Shown in pieces: positions 8,503 to 17,639 of a DNA stretch of 64,000 nt. Source of the DNA: Texcoconibacillus texcoconensis. GTDB taxonomy: Bacteria > Bacillota > Bacilli > Bacillales > Salisediminibacteriaceae. The stretch covers positions 28,303-92,302 of the forward strand of contig NZ_JACHHB010000015.1 in the NCBI RefSeq assembly GCF_014202575.1, written 5' to 3'. Position numbers and translations under genes: made by a program. The notes under the pieces were generated by a model. That model did no database searches. It worked only from the letters and a program-made list of their open reading frames with translations, and was not told the origin of the DNA. Position 1 is the first letter of the stretch; each line of letters starts with the position of its first letter.

Positions 8503-9534
8503 ATGAGCTTTTTCGAAAGGTACTTATCTGTATGGGTTGCTCTATGTATTATTATTGGTGTAGCTGTCGGACAATTTTTCCCAGTTATTCCAGATACGTT
8601 GAGTCAATTCGAATATGCACAAGTATCCATCCCTGTTGCCATTTTGATTTGGTTAATGATTTATCCTATGATGGCACAAATCGATTTTTCCAGCATCGTA
8701 AATGCTGGTCGGAAACCGAAGGGGCTAATCGTCACCCTCGTCGTCAACTGGTTGATTAAGCCTTTCACAATGTTTTTCTTTGCTTGGCTTTTCTTCCGAT
8801 ATATTTTTTCTCCCTTTATTCCAGGAGATTTAGCGACAGAATATATCGCAGGGGCAGTATTATTAGGGGCAGCTCCATGTACAGCGATGGTTTTTGTGTG
8901 GAGTTACTTAACGAAAGGAAATGCAGGCTATACGCTCGTTCAAGTCTCCATTAATAACTTAATCTTAATCTTTGCTTACGGACCGATTGTCATGTTGTTA
9001 TTAAGAATGAACAATGTCGTTGTTCCGTTTGACACAATTTTCTTATCGATTGTCTTATTCATTATTATTCCGTTAGCTGCTGGGTATATATCCCGTGTGA
9101 TTCTTGTTAAACGTAAAGGTTTGCAATGGTTCGAAAATGTTTATTTAAAAGCGATCGGAAAATTCACAGTCATCGGTTTATTACTTACATTAATCATTAT
9201 TTTCTCATTCCAAGGTGAAGTGATCATCGAAAATCCGTTTCACATTGTGTTAATCGCGATTCCATTGATCATCCAAACGTTATTTATCTTTATCATCGCT
9301 TATTTCTGGGCGAAAAAGTGGCGCATTGAACATAGCGTCGCCGCACCTGCAGCTATGATTGGTACGAGTAATTTCTTCGAGCTAGCTGTCGCTGCTGCGA
9401 TCGCTTTATTTGGCTTACATTCAGGCGCAACGCTTGTAACCGTGGTCGGTGTTCTAGTCGAAGTCCCACTAATGCTATTTTTAGTTAGAATCGCCAATCA
9501 AACGAGACATTGGTTCCCAATCGAAAACACTTAA
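8503..9534 (+). CDS. acr3: ACR3 family arsenite efflux transporter
   Basis: Ten-helix membrane exporter of arsenite (343 residues, the usual size). The invariant Cys of the family is in LGAAPCTAMV (Cys126), and the conserved Glu is in GTSNFFELAV near 305. First gene of acr3-arsC-arsD-arsA; the next gene starts 40 nt later. Acr3 can work alone on the membrane potential or, with ArsA, as an ATP-driven pump; the presence of ArsD and ArsA here suggests the latter. An upstream inverted repeat suggests metalloid-responsive control. Confidence 0.93.
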   Translation: MSFFERYLSVWVALCIIIGVAVGQFFPVIPDTLSQFEYAQVSIPVAILIWLMIYPMMAQIDFSSIVNAGRKPKGLIVTLVVNWLIKPFTMFFFAWLFFRYIFSPFIPGDLATEYIAGAVLLGAAPCTAMVFVWSYLTKGNAGYTLVQVSINNLILIFAYGPIVMLLLRMNNVVVPFDTIFLSIVLFIIIPLAAGYISRVILVKRKGLQWFENVYLKAIGKFTVIGLLLTLIIIFSFQGEVIIENPFHIVLIAIPLIIQTLFIFIIAYFWAKKWRIEHSVAAPAAMIGTSNFFELAVAAAIALFGLHSGATLVTVVGVLVEVPLMLFLVRIANQTRHWFPIENT

Positions 9535-9574
9535 AGATAAAATATGACCATTAATTTAAAGGAGTTTTTACATC

Positions 9575-9994
9575 ATGAACAAACCAATTATTTATTTCTT
9601 GTGTACAGGAAACTCATGCAGAAGCCAAATGGCAGAAGGATGGGCAAAAAAATACCTCGGTGATGAATGGGATGTGTACAGTGCGGGGATTGAAGCGCAC
9701 GGTCTAAACCCTAATGCCGTCAAAGCGATGAAGGAAGTCGGGATCGATATTTCCACACAAACCTCTGACATCATAGATCCTGACATTTTAAATCAAGCTG
9801 ACCTTGTTGTCACATTATGTGGAGACGCCGCTGACAAATGCCCAACAACCCCATCACACGTAAAACGAGACCACTGGGGTTTTGATGATCCAGCTAAAGC
9901 TGAAGGTACTGAGGAAGAAAAATGGGCTTTCTTCCAACGTGTTCGCAACGAAATTGCTGAGCGAATCAAACGTTTCCGCGAGACAGGAGAATAA
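9575..9994 (+). CDS. arsC: Thioredoxin-dependent arsenate reductase
   Basis: Reduces arsenate to arsenite for export. A 139-residue low-molecular-weight-phosphatase fold with P-loop CTGNSCR (Cys10, Cys15, Arg16) and the redox relay pair in LCGDAADKC (Cys82, Cys89), the same positions as in the staphylococcal pI258 enzyme; this marks the thioredoxin-coupled class. AAGGAG lies 8 nt before the ATG. Second gene of the ars operon; arsD follows with a 21-nt gap. Confidence 0.96.
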   Translation: MNKPIIYFLCTGNSCRSQMAEGWAKKYLGDEWDVYSAGIEAHGLNPNAVKAMKEVGIDISTQTSDIIDPDILNQADLVVTLCGDAADKCPTTPSHVKRDHWGFDDPAKAEGTEEEKWAFFQRVRNEIAERIKRFRETGE

Positions 9995-10015
9995 TTTACA
10001 CAAGGAGTGATGTTG

Positions 10016-10378
10016 ATGAGTCGAAAAATAGAAATCTACGACCCGGCATTATGTTGTCCAACAGGCATTTGCGGCCCGAATGTAGACCCTGAATTAACAA
10101 GGATTTCTCGAACAGTGACAATTCTTGTTAACCAAGGCCATGACGTGAGCCGCTACAACCTTGCTCAAGAACCTGAACCGTTTTCGAAACAACCTGATGT
10201 TCAAAACCTTCTAACTGAAGAAGGACCTGAGTCTCTTCCTGCCACCGTCGTTAATGGGGAGCTCGTCAAATCGAAAACTTACCCGACAAAAGCAGAATTT
10301 GCAGAATGGTTAGGGATTAAAGAAGAAGATATCGAAGTACGCGTACCGAAAAATACGATTAACCTGTCTACTGAATAG
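10016..10378 (+). CDS. arsD: Arsenite metallochaperone ArsD
   Basis: A 120-residue chaperone that hands arsenite to ArsA. The binding cysteines are in ALCCPTGICG (Cys13, Cys14, Cys19), equivalent to the essential Cys12/13/18 of the plasmid R773 protein; the C-terminal Cys pairs of that protein are absent, as in many Bacillota. The start is ATG 10016, because AAGGAG at 10000-10005 abuts the upstream ATG at 10007. It lies 20 nt before arsA, matching its role as ArsA partner. Confidence 0.93.
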   Translation: MSRKIEIYDPALCCPTGICGPNVDPELTRISRTVTILVNQGHDVSRYNLAQEPEPFSKQPDVQNLLTEEGPESLPATVVNGELVKSKTYPTKAEFAEWLGIKEEDIEVRVPKNTINLSTE

Positions 10379-10398
10379 GATAAAAAGGATGATCGACG

Positions 10399-12168
10399 AT
10401 GGAACGACTTCAGCCAGAACACATTAGTCACACACGCCACCTTTTCTTCACCGGAAAAGGTGGCGTCGGAAAAACATCGACCGCTTGCGCGACTGCTGTA
10501 GCTTTAGCCAATCAGGGAAAACGTGTGTTGATCGTTAGTACGGACCCCGCTTCCAATTTACAAGATGTCTTCGGCGTCTCATTAAAAAATCAACCGACAC
10601 CAGTAGAAGGCATCGACAATTTAGACGCTGCTAACCTCGATCCCGAAGAAGCAGCACGCGCTTACCGTGAAAAAATGATTGGCCCTTACCGTGGAATCCT
10701 GCCAGAGGCTGCTTTACAAAGTATGGAAGAACAACTTTCCGGTGCTTGTACGGTTGAAATCGCGGCATTTGATGAGTTCACGAATTTGCTCACTGATGAA
10801 ACGACTGTACAAGACTACGATCACATCATTTTTGATACAGCGCCAACTGGACACACTCTTCGATTATTACAGCTTCCAAGTGCGTGGAGCAACTTTATTG
10901 ATGAAAGTACCCACGGCGCTTCTTGCCTCGGACCATTATCTGGGCTTGAGGAGAAAAAAGATCTTTACGCCAAAACAGTGGATGCCTTGTCCGATCCTTC
11001 TTCAACTTCACTCATTCTCGTTAGTCGCCCTGACGTTTCTTCTTTACAAGAGGCAAAACGCGCAGCCGATGAATTAGCTGAAATCGGCATCAAAAATCAG
11101 CAACTCGTTTTAAATGGAGTTTTTGAGCGCAAAGGCGATGACGAGATTGCGTTAAACTATGAAAGAAAACAACAAGAAGCGCTGCGTCTAGTATCAGACT
11201 TCTTCGAAAGTGTACAAACATATTATCTTCCACTCGTCCCGTATAACCTTACCGGAATGGATGCACTAAGAAAGTTGTTTACAGACGAGGTTGCACATCA
11301 ATCAGATCAGAAAAGTACAAATAAAAACGACAACTTCTCTAAACTTCCTTCACTTATTGATGAATTTGCCGACAAGCAGGAAGGTGTGATTATGACAATG
11401 GGAAAAGGTGGCGTCGGTAAGACAACCGCAGCATCTGCCATTGCTGTCGGTTTAGCTGAAAAAGGTCACACTGTTCATTTAACAACAACAGACCCTGCCG
11501 CCCACCTTGATCAAGTCGTTGGTGATGCTGATCTTCCCGGTAGCTTACACATGAGCCGTATTGATCCGAAAGCTGAAGTTGAGACTTATAAACAAGACGT
11601 ATTAAACAATTTAGATGATAACCTTACAGAAGACGAACTTGCTTATGTAAAAGAGGACCTCGAATCTCCTTGTACAGAAGAGATTGCTATCTTTCAAGCA
11701 TTTGCAAAGGTCGTCGATCAAGCAAAGGGAGCTTTCGTCGTCATTGATACAGCACCGACTGGCCATACATTGTTGCTCTTAGATGCAGCCGAGTCTTATC
11801 ACCGTGAAGTGGAACGGACAAAGGGAGAATCATCTGAAGCGGTGAAAAACCTCCTCCCTCGCTTGCGGGACCCTGAACAAACACAAGTCGTTCTCGTAAC
11901 ATTGGCCGAAGCGACACCTGTATTTGAAGCAAGTCGATTACAAGTTGATTTACAAAGAGCAAATATTCATCCTCGTTGGTGGGTGATTAACCAAAGCTTT
12001 TACGAGACAAACACGCAGGACCCTGTGTTAAAAGGACGCGCACAAGCAGAGGAACCTTGGATTCACCGTGTTGACAATGAATTTGCCGAAAATGTTGCCA
12101 TCATCGGTTGGCAACCAGATGATTTAGTGGGACTTCAACAATTGAAACAACTCGCTACCAAAGCATAA
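10399..12168 (+). CDS. arsA: Arsenite-transporting ATPase ArsA (two-domain)
   Basis: Cytosolic ATPase that energises arsenite export through the membrane carrier. 589 residues, the full tandem form, with two P-loops GKGGVGKT(S/T) at 19-27 and about 335-343 and the signature DTAPTGHTLRLL-type motif in each half. The metal-site cysteines are all present: GACTVEIA (Cys117), GASCLGPL (Cys176) and SPCTEEIA (about 424), matching Cys113/172/422 of R773 ArsA. Last gene of the operon; a terminator begins 8 nt after the stop. Confidence 0.96.
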   Translation: MERLQPEHISHTRHLFFTGKGGVGKTSTACATAVALANQGKRVLIVSTDPASNLQDVFGVSLKNQPTPVEGIDNLDAANLDPEEAARAYREKMIGPYRGILPEAALQSMEEQLSGACTVEIAAFDEFTNLLTDETTVQDYDHIIFDTAPTGHTLRLLQLPSAWSNFIDESTHGASCLGPLSGLEEKKDLYAKTVDALSDPSSTSLILVSRPDVSSLQEAKRAADELAEIGIKNQQLVLNGVFERKGDDEIALNYERKQQEALRLVSDFFESVQTYYLPLVPYNLTGMDALRKLFTDEVAHQSDQKSTNKNDNFSKLPSLIDEFADKQEGVIMTMGKGGVGKTTAASAIAVGLAEKGHTVHLTTTDPAAHLDQVVGDADLPGSLHMSRIDPKAEVETYKQDVLNNLDDNLTEDELAYVKEDLESPCTEEIAIFQAFAKVVDQAKGAFVVIDTAPTGHTLLLLDAAESYHREVERTKGESSEAVKNLLPRLRDPEQTQVVLVTLAEATPVFEASRLQVDLQRANIHPRWWVINQSFYETNTQDPVLKGRAQAEEPWIHRVDNEFAENVAIIGWQPDDLVGLQQLKQLATKA

Positions 12169-12175
12169 TGATGAT

Positions 12176-12204
12176 AAAAGCCTACGCAGAATGCGTAGGC
12201 TTTT
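12176..12204 (+). terminator. Terminator of the ars operon
   Basis: AAAAGCCTACGC pairs with GCGTAGGCTTTT across a 5-nt loop, and the right arm ends in the T-run. Confidence 0.88.
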
Positions 12205-12291
12205 AAACAACAGGTCCTTCCCACATATTGATGCTTCTAATTTTTTCCGTGTAAGACTATATACACATCCTACTCAGAAACAAACTCATTT

Positions 12292-13662
12292 TCATGATGT
12301 TACACCTGAATCAGCTTCTCCTTCATCAATCACTTTTACTTCACGCCATTTTCCAAATAAATAATAACCGATGGCAATTAAACTACTTAAAATGAAACTC
12401 AAAGCCATACCAATTGGAATCCCCATTTCTCCATAAAAAGACGCGAACAGATACGTCAGTGGAAAACGAAGCACCCAAAATGATATCAAGTTAAGTACAA
12501 ACACTTGCATCATAGCGCCAGAAGAACGAACGACACCATTGAGAACAAAATTAATCCCTAAAAACGGATAGAAAAACGCAATCATTTGCACGTACATCGT
12601 TGCAAATGCAACCGTTGATTCTTCCCCGACAAACAATGCAACCAAATGCTCCGCCGTGACAAAAACGATCGCACTTATGCTTAGAGTGACAATAAAAATC
12701 AGTAATAAGCCGCTTTTCGCAACAGACGACACACGCGCCCATTGACCTGCACCAATATTTTGCCCCGCCATACTATTTACAGCCGTCCCTAATGTCATCG
12801 CAGGCAGCATGATTAAACTATCTAAGCGTTGCGCAGCACCGAAACCTGCGACAACGGAATCACCAAAACTAGTGACAACAGACATGATGGCAAGAGTCCC
12901 GCCAGAAATGACGACCATTGACAATCCAGAAGGAAAACCTGTTTTAAATACAGTCTTCATATACATCATTTCCGGCATACGAGGTTTCTCAAATGGTACA
13001 CCAGCTTTATAAATGGAGTAGAACAGTCCATATAAAAAGGCTACACCTTGAGATCCGATGGTTGCATACGCCGCCCCCTCAATACCTAAATCAAAACCTG
13101 CAATAAATATTGGATCTAAAATGGTATTTAACACAACTGCGATCAAGACAAAGCGTACCGGTGTCTTACTATCTCCTAAAGCTCGTAGTACGGTCGAAAT
13201 GAAGTTGTAGCCGAATAAAAATAAAATACCGAGAAAGTTTATTTGCAAATAACGTTCGGCAAGTGGAAATATATTTTCCGGTGTTCCCAGCCAGGAGAGG
13301 ATCGCTCCTGAAAACGTAAAGCCAACGATCCCTAATAACAAAGCTAAAGATCCAAGAACGATGACGAAGGCATTCAGGGATTTTTTCAATCCTTCTTCAT
13401 CGTTGGCACCTCTTCGCTGTGATAAAACTGTTAATGTCGCTGCATTCATCCCTATAATAAACGAAAGAACCGTAAATACAACGGTTCCTGATAACGCTGT
13501 TGCACCTAGTGCATCATCGCCTATTAAATTTCCAACCCAAAGGCTATCAATAATTTGGTACGACGTCTGTAACAGATTCGTTAAGAAGATGGGCGCTGAA
13601 TAGAACACCATCTTTCGCATGATACTTCCTTCTGTGAAATCATACTGTTTCGTTGCCATCAT
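12292..13662 (-). CDS. MATE family multidrug/sodium antiporter
   Basis: About 456 residues with twelve hydrophobic segments in two similar halves; it opens with the cytosolic YDFTEGSIMRKMVFYSAPIF stretch typical of the DinF/YpnP-like MATE branch. Exports cationic compounds in exchange for Na+ or H+; the substrate is unknown. The start is ATG 13662, with GGGAG about 6 nt upstream (the frame also offers TTG 13665 and ATG 13659). It begins about 20 nt after the OsmC stop, so the two are likely co-transcribed. Confidence 0.85.
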   Translation of the reverse strand: MMATKQYDFTEGSIMRKMVFYSAPIFLTNLLQTSYQIIDSLWVGNLIGDDALGATALSGTVVFTVLSFIIGMNAATLTVLSQRRGANDEEGLKKSLNAFVIVLGSLALLLGIVGFTFSGAILSWLGTPENIFPLAERYLQINFLGILFLFGYNFISTVLRALGDSKTPVRFVLIAVVLNTILDPIFIAGFDLGIEGAAYATIGSQGVAFLYGLFYSIYKAGVPFEKPRMPEMMYMKTVFKTGFPSGLSMVVISGGTLAIMSVVTSFGDSVVAGFGAAQRLDSLIMLPAMTLGTAVNSMAGQNIGAGQWARVSSVAKSGLLLIFIVTLSISAIVFVTAEHLVALFVGEESTVAFATMYVQMIAFFYPFLGINFVLNGVVRSSGAMMQVFVLNLISFWVLRFPLTYLFASFYGEMGIPIGMALSFILSSLIAIGYYLFGKWREVKVIDEGEADSGVTS

Positions 13663-13682
13663 CAACGACTCCCGTCACCGAT

Positions 13683-14078
13683 CTACTCTTGATTCTCAGC
13701 GATCGTATAACTTTCAGATAACGCAATGCTATCCTTGACCGATTGCGACATCGGACAATTTTTCTGTGCTAAATGCATCGCTTTTTCAACCTTTTTATCC
13801 ACAAAACCCGCGCCATGCAATGTATAGTGAAGGTGAATATGTGTAATTCGATTAGCCTCTTCAGGATCGCGCTTAATATCTGCATCGACCTTGATATCAC
13901 GGACAGTCATCCTTTGTTTTTCAAGCACTTTTCTAAAAACATTCCCACTACATACCGCAATTGACGACACCATCAGTTCATAAGGACGGAACCCCTTACT
14001 TTCATCACCTGAAATCGTCATCGTTCCAAATTGACATTCTGTTTCAAAAACATTTTCATCTGTATACTGAAATTGCAT
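13683..14078 (-). CDS. OsmC/Ohr-like family protein
   Basis: A 131-residue cytosolic protein of the OsmC superfamily. Two cysteines sit in the expected places, SIAVCSGNVF (about 58) and KNCPMSQSV (about 109), which in the family form the peroxidatic pair that reduces organic hydroperoxides. The sequence is nearer the YhfA/OsmC branch (GFRPYELMVSSIA) than to Ohr. Upstream partner of the MATE pump. Peroxidase activity is inferred from the cysteine pair. Confidence 0.82.
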   Translation of the reverse strand: MQFQYTDENVFETECQFGTMTISGDESKGFRPYELMVSSIAVCSGNVFRKVLEKQRMTVRDIKVDADIKRDPEEANRITHIHLHYTLHGAGFVDKKVEKAMHLAQKNCPMSQSVKDSIALSESYTIAENQE

Positions 14079-14245
14079 ATAAATTCATCCTTTCTGTTGT
14101 CTAGAACCTCTTGCTTTTCTTCTATTATTGTACCCTTTTTCAATGAGTGACGTCACGTGAGAAAAATCAATGCCTTTGCATTTTAGCGTCTACAAAGTAA
14201 AATGTAGGAGGAAAATTCACACTTTTACACACAGGAGTATTCATC

Positions 14246-15454
14246 ATGAAAAAAAATCATAAAAAAACAGTTAACCATCCTACCTATCGATCTTGGGTTC
14301 TTGTCGTCATGGTCATGATCGCTGGATTTTCACAGGGGACATTGTTACCTGTGCTCGCTGTCATGCTTGAAAATCTCGGTATTTCTTCATCAGCTAACGG
14401 CTTCAATGCTGCAGGTTTGTACATCGGGATTTTATTAATCTCACCTTTTCTTGAAAAACCCGTCCGTCGTTTCGGTTATAAGCCTGTGATTATTATTGGA
14501 TTACTACTTCTCGTTTTATCATTAAGCTTATTTCCATTGTGGCACGCATTTTGGTTTTGGTTTGTGCTAAGGATGATTGTAGGAATTGGCGACAACCTCA
14601 TCCACTTTTCTACTCAAGTATGGATTAGTTCAACGAGTAGCCTAGAAAAACGCGGCAGAAACCTTGCCATTTACGGCTTAGCCTTTGGTTTAGGATTCGG
14701 TATGGGACCGCTTATGACGCAATTACTTCATATTCACGAAGCACTACCTTTCGTCTTAGCTGCAGGAGCAAGCCTTCTTTCATGGTTATTAGTTTTAGGT
14801 TTACGTAACGAATGGCCAGAAAATGATATCGAAACCACTTCTCAACTAAATACATTCGATAGATATAAAAAAGTACTATCAATGGCCTGGTTTGCCTTAC
14901 TTCCAGGGTTCGGGTACGGTTTTCTCGAGGCATCCTTAAACGGAAATTATCCCGTTTATGCGATGAGAAATGGTATTGATCTTGATTGGGCTTCTATATT
15001 GTTATCGAGCTTCGTGTTCTCTAGTTTGATTACGCAAATTCCACTTGGTATGTTAAGCGATCGAGTAGATAGAGGACGTGTCATGAGATGGATCATTTTC
15101 CTCGGTTTGATCACGTTCTTATCAATGAGTGTTGTAGAAACTTCGATGTGGGCACTACTTGGTTGTTTTATCATCGCCGGCATGTTACTCGGTTCTTTAT
15201 TTTCACTTGGTATCGCCTACCTCGCCGACCTTTTGCCAACATCATTACTCCCAACAGGAAACGTTATGATTGCTGTTCTTTTTGCACTAGGTAGTATGAC
15301 AGGACCTTACCTCGGTGGAATATTTATTAGTTGGTTCGGTTCCGGAAGCGTCTATTATTCGATTAGCATGATGCTTTTTGTCTTACTTATAGCAAATTTT
15401 ATATTCACACATAGCCAAAAAAATGAAGAGGGTAAAGAATCAAAATCCGCTTAA
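14246..15454 (+). CDS. MFS transporter (YfkF-like)
   Basis: A 402-residue major facilitator with twelve hydrophobic segments. The loop between helices 2 and 3 has the motif-A-like PVRRFGYKP, and the equivalent loop in the second half is LSDRVDRGRVMR. The length and the N-terminal half resemble the drug-efflux branch; B. subtilis has a similar gene (yfkF) close to yfkD, but orthology is not proven. The ATG at 14246 follows AGGAG at 9 nt. The stop lies 20 nt before the hairpin that terminates the convergent cold-shock gene. Confidence 0.75.
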   Translation: MKKNHKKTVNHPTYRSWVLVVMVMIAGFSQGTLLPVLAVMLENLGISSSANGFNAAGLYIGILLISPFLEKPVRRFGYKPVIIIGLLLLVLSLSLFPLWHAFWFWFVLRMIVGIGDNLIHFSTQVWISSTSSLEKRGRNLAIYGLAFGLGFGMGPLMTQLLHIHEALPFVLAAGASLLSWLLVLGLRNEWPENDIETTSQLNTFDRYKKVLSMAWFALLPGFGYGFLEASLNGNYPVYAMRNGIDLDWASILLSSFVFSSLITQIPLGMLSDRVDRGRVMRWIIFLGLITFLSMSVVETSMWALLGCFIIAGMLLGSLFSLGIAYLADLLPTSLLPTGNVMIAVLFALGSMTGPYLGGIFISWFGSGSVYYSISMMLFVLLIANFIFTHSQKNEEGKESKSA

Positions 15455-15466
15455 ACAGCAAAAAGC

Positions 15467-15512
15467 AAAAAAACCAGAGTATGGTTGCGCGCGGCGCAGC
15501 AACCTACTCTGG
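15467..15512 (-). terminator. Terminator of cold-shock gene copy 1
   Basis: Minus-strand CCAGAGTAGGTTGC pairs with GCAACCATACTCTGG and is followed by TTTTTTT. The outer arms and general loop design are shared with the terminator of copy 2. Confidence 0.88.
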
Positions 15513-15533
15513 TCCTTAATACTTATTTATCGT

Positions 15534-15734
15534 TTACAGTTTGCTAACGTTAGACGCTTGTGGTCCGCGGTTACCTTCAACGATTTCGAAGCTTACTTCT
15601 TGCCCCTCTTCTAATGTTTTGAACCCTTCTTCGTTGATTGCGGAGAAGTGTACAAATACATCGTCTGCACCTTCAACTTCGATGAAGCCAAAGCCTTTTT
15701 CACTGTTGAACCATTTTACTTTACCGTTTTCCAT
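15534..15734 (-). CDS. Cold-shock protein, CspB type (copy 1)
   Basis: A 66-residue single-domain nucleic-acid chaperone. RNP1 is KGFGFI (13-18) and RNP2 is VFVHF (26-30). It binds single-stranded RNA/DNA and keeps mRNA unfolded in the cold. The protein is identical to the one encoded at 16154-16354; the DNA differs at a few synonymous sites. The ATG follows AGGAGGTTTTTTAAC. A long conserved leader precedes the gene and suggests post-transcriptional, temperature-linked control. Confidence 0.97.
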   Translation of the reverse strand: MENGKVKWFNSEKGFGFIEVEGADDVFVHFSAINEEGFKTLEEGQEVSFEIVEGNRGPQASNVSKL

Positions 15735-15995
15735 GTTAAAAAACCTCCTAAAACTTGACGCATTAGCATATGACTAATACGCGTTAGAGCTTCCTTTCAA
15801 TTAAAGGAGAAGGGGGAATCCGTAAACTCGATCTCGAAAAGATCCGCGTCGGAAAGATGACTTCCCTCTTTCGATGTTTCAATCTAGCCCCATTTTACCT
15901 TAAAGATAAATATAGGGAATTACCCTTCTTGGCAAAGAACAAATCTTTACCACCTATTGATTTCAGCCCTCTCAGGTGTATTTTTTCCTGAGAAT
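15735..15995 (-). ncRNA. Structured 5' leader of cold-shock gene copy 1
   Basis: About 260 nt between the predicted transcription start and the ATG hold no ORF. It begins with the hairpin CTCAGG-(10 nt)-CCTGAG, then has an AAGAAGGGTA block and, near the gene, AACATCGA, ACGCGGATCTT and GAAAGGAAGCTCTA blocks that all recur in the same order before copy 2. Conservation of the leader while flanks diverge points to a functional RNA; I cannot match it to a named Rfam family. Confidence 0.65.
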
Positions 15996-16001
15996 ATATT
16001 T

Positions 16002-16030
16002 AATATACCATATCCATAAAACGATAACAA
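16002..16030 (-). promoter_or_regulatory. Promoter of cold-shock gene copy 1
   Basis: Minus-strand -35 TTGTTA (16025-16030), 17-nt spacer, -10 TATATT (16002-16007). The arrangement is the same as at copy 2. Confidence 0.8.
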
Positions 16031-16088
16031 GAATAAATTAAATTCTAATTAGAAGTTTCTTTCTTGTTAAGTAACAATCTCCCTTAAA

Positions 16089-16135
16089 ATAAAAACCAGA
16101 GTGTGGTTGCGACGCGGTGCAACAACCAACTCTGG
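16089..16135 (-). terminator. Terminator of cold-shock gene copy 2
   Basis: Minus-strand CCAGAGTTGGTTG pairs with CAACCACACTCTGG and is followed by TTTTTAT. Paralogous to the copy 1 terminator. Confidence 0.85.
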
Positions 16136-16153
16136 TTTGGTTTCATTTATCGT

Positions 16154-16354
16154 TTACAGTTTGCTAACGTTAGACGCTTGTGGTCCGCGGTTACCTTCAA
16201 CGATTTCGAAGCTTACTTCTTGTCCCTCTTCTAATGTTTTGAATCCTTCTTCGTTAATTGCTGAGAAGTGAACAAAAACATCGTCTGCGCCTTCAACTTC
16301 AATGAAGCCGAAGCCTTTCTCACTGTTAAACCATTTTACTTTACCGTTTTCCAT
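16154..16354 (-). CDS. Cold-shock protein, CspB type (copy 2)
   Basis: Encodes the same 66-residue protein as the 15534-15734 gene (RNP1 KGFGFI, RNP2 VFVHF). The start is ATG 16354, after AGGAGGTTTTTAAAG; an open frame reaching back to 16423 would run into the leader and has no ribosome binding site. Gene, leader, promoter and terminator together are a duplicated module. The leader is longer than that of copy 1 by about 60 nt, so the two copies may respond differently. Confidence 0.96.
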   Translation of the reverse strand: MENGKVKWFNSEKGFGFIEVEGADDVFVHFSAINEEGFKTLEEGQEVSFEIVEGNRGPQASNVSKL

Positions 16355-16676
16355 CTTTAAAAACCTCCTAATACTTAACACAACCAACATCATGTGTTGT
16401 TTGCATGTAGAGCTTTCTTTCAATCGAAGGCGAAGGGAAAATCCATAAACTTGAACTCGAGAAGATCCGCGTAAGAAAGATAAAATCTTTCCTCTCTCGA
16501 TGTTTCCATCTCACCCGACATATTCAAAATAAGTTGACTATTACGGGGAGTTAGTACCCTTCTTGGAAGATAAGATAACGATTTCGAATCCACTTCCAAG
16601 AAGAGGAACGATTTTCATTACCTTTCAACCATCTCTTGATAATCAGCTCTCTCAGGGCTTAGTTTTTCCTGAGAAT
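16355..16676 (-). ncRNA. Structured 5' leader of cold-shock gene copy 2
   Basis: About 320 nt with the same ordered blocks as the copy 1 leader: initial hairpin CTCAGG/CCTGAG, AAGAAGGGTA, AACATCGAGAGAGG, ACGCGGATCTT and GAAAGAAAGCTCTA. It also has an extra stem, TCTTCTTGGAAGTGG against a downstream CTTCCAAGAAG, not seen in copy 1. Confidence 0.65.
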
Positions 16677-16682
16677 ACGTTC

Positions 16683-16711
16683 AATATAACATAACATTTT
16701 TGGGAACACAA
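16683..16711 (-). promoter_or_regulatory. Promoter of cold-shock gene copy 2
   Basis: Minus-strand -35 TTGTGT (16706-16711), 17-nt spacer, -10 TATATT (16683-16688). The -35 lies 5 nt past the stop of the upstream VLRF1 gene. Confidence 0.78.
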
Positions 16712-16716
16712 GGTAA

Positions 16717-17523
16717 TCACATTCCTGATTTTTGAAAAACTTCCGACAAAATTTGCGCAGGTTTTAAAGCGCTCATATTCTTTTCAACCCTACCGTCAAC
16801 ATCCTTTTTTAAATGGTTTTCCATCGTTCTTACCATGTTCGCCTCGCCTGCAACATACATTCGCTCCCAATTACGTTTTTTATAAAGTTGATCGATGGTT
16901 ACCGCCATATTTCGGTACCAACGTTGCATATTTTCTTCGAAACGTTTTTTGAAATCATCTTTGTGCGTTGCACTCGAAGCTTCACGTTCAGACGCTGACA
17001 ATCCAGGTGAAAATGACCAATTTTCAGTTTCTGGATCAAATGTGTAGCTCCACATTTCTTGGATTTCACCAAGCCCAGTTTCAATCACTTTAACCTCGTC
17101 CATATGGGTGAGAATAATGCCAGATTGCGGATATTGCTTCTGGAATTGTTCAAGTTGATCAATAACAGGATGACTTTCCCAATAAAAGGATGTCTCAACG
17201 GGCATTTGTAAATAGTACACGGACCATAAGTCGTGTGCTTCAGATGCAAATATCACGACACTGCGTTGTAACGAACGTTGATTGTCTTGAATTTCTTTTT
17301 CTACCTTTGATTTTAAAGTCTGAAATTGATTGAGCTGTTGTTCGTTCCCACTCGCTCGCAAATATTCAGCAATTTTTTTAAGTCCATTTTTGAAACGGAT
17401 CTTCCATTCACCATTTTGCTGAGAGCGACCTTTTGGGTCCGTATTCAGATAAATGCTTAAAACATGCTTCCCTTCACTTGATTGAATATTTCTCAATCTC
17501 TCGATATCGTTCGTTAATGCCAT
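16717..17523 (-). CDS. VLRF1 family aeRF1-type release factor
   Basis: A 268-residue soluble protein that I recognise as the bacterial VLRF1-type branch of the archaeo-eukaryotic release-factor superfamily: it starts with the N-terminal VLSIYLNTDP strand and ends with a helical domain (MYVAGEANMVRTMENHL). Members are proposed to act in ribosome rescue or to hydrolyse peptidyl-tRNA; activity here is inferred only. The ATG follows GGGGGCATGTTAT. Its 3' end abuts the copy 2 cold-shock promoter on the same strand, so readthrough could reach that gene. Confidence 0.75.
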   Translation of the reverse strand: MALTNDIERLRNIQSSEGKHVLSIYLNTDPKGRSQQNGEWKIRFKNGLKKIAEYLRASGNEQQLNQFQTLKSKVEKEIQDNQRSLQRSVVIFASEAHDLWSVYYLQMPVETSFYWESHPVIDQLEQFQKQYPQSGIILTHMDEVKVIETGLGEIQEMWSYTFDPETENWSFSPGLSASEREASSATHKDDFKKRFEENMQRWYRNMAVTIDQLYKKRNWERMYVAGEANMVRTMENHLKKDVDGRVEKNMSALKPAQILSEVFQKSGM

Positions 17524-17639
17524 ATAACATGCCCCCTTTATAAGGTCCTTGTTAACCTTTTACCTTGGTACTTGCTTTTTAAACCTTTAAAGAGGACATG
17601 TTTATATAAAGTAGCGCATCGTCACATAATGTTCACAAA

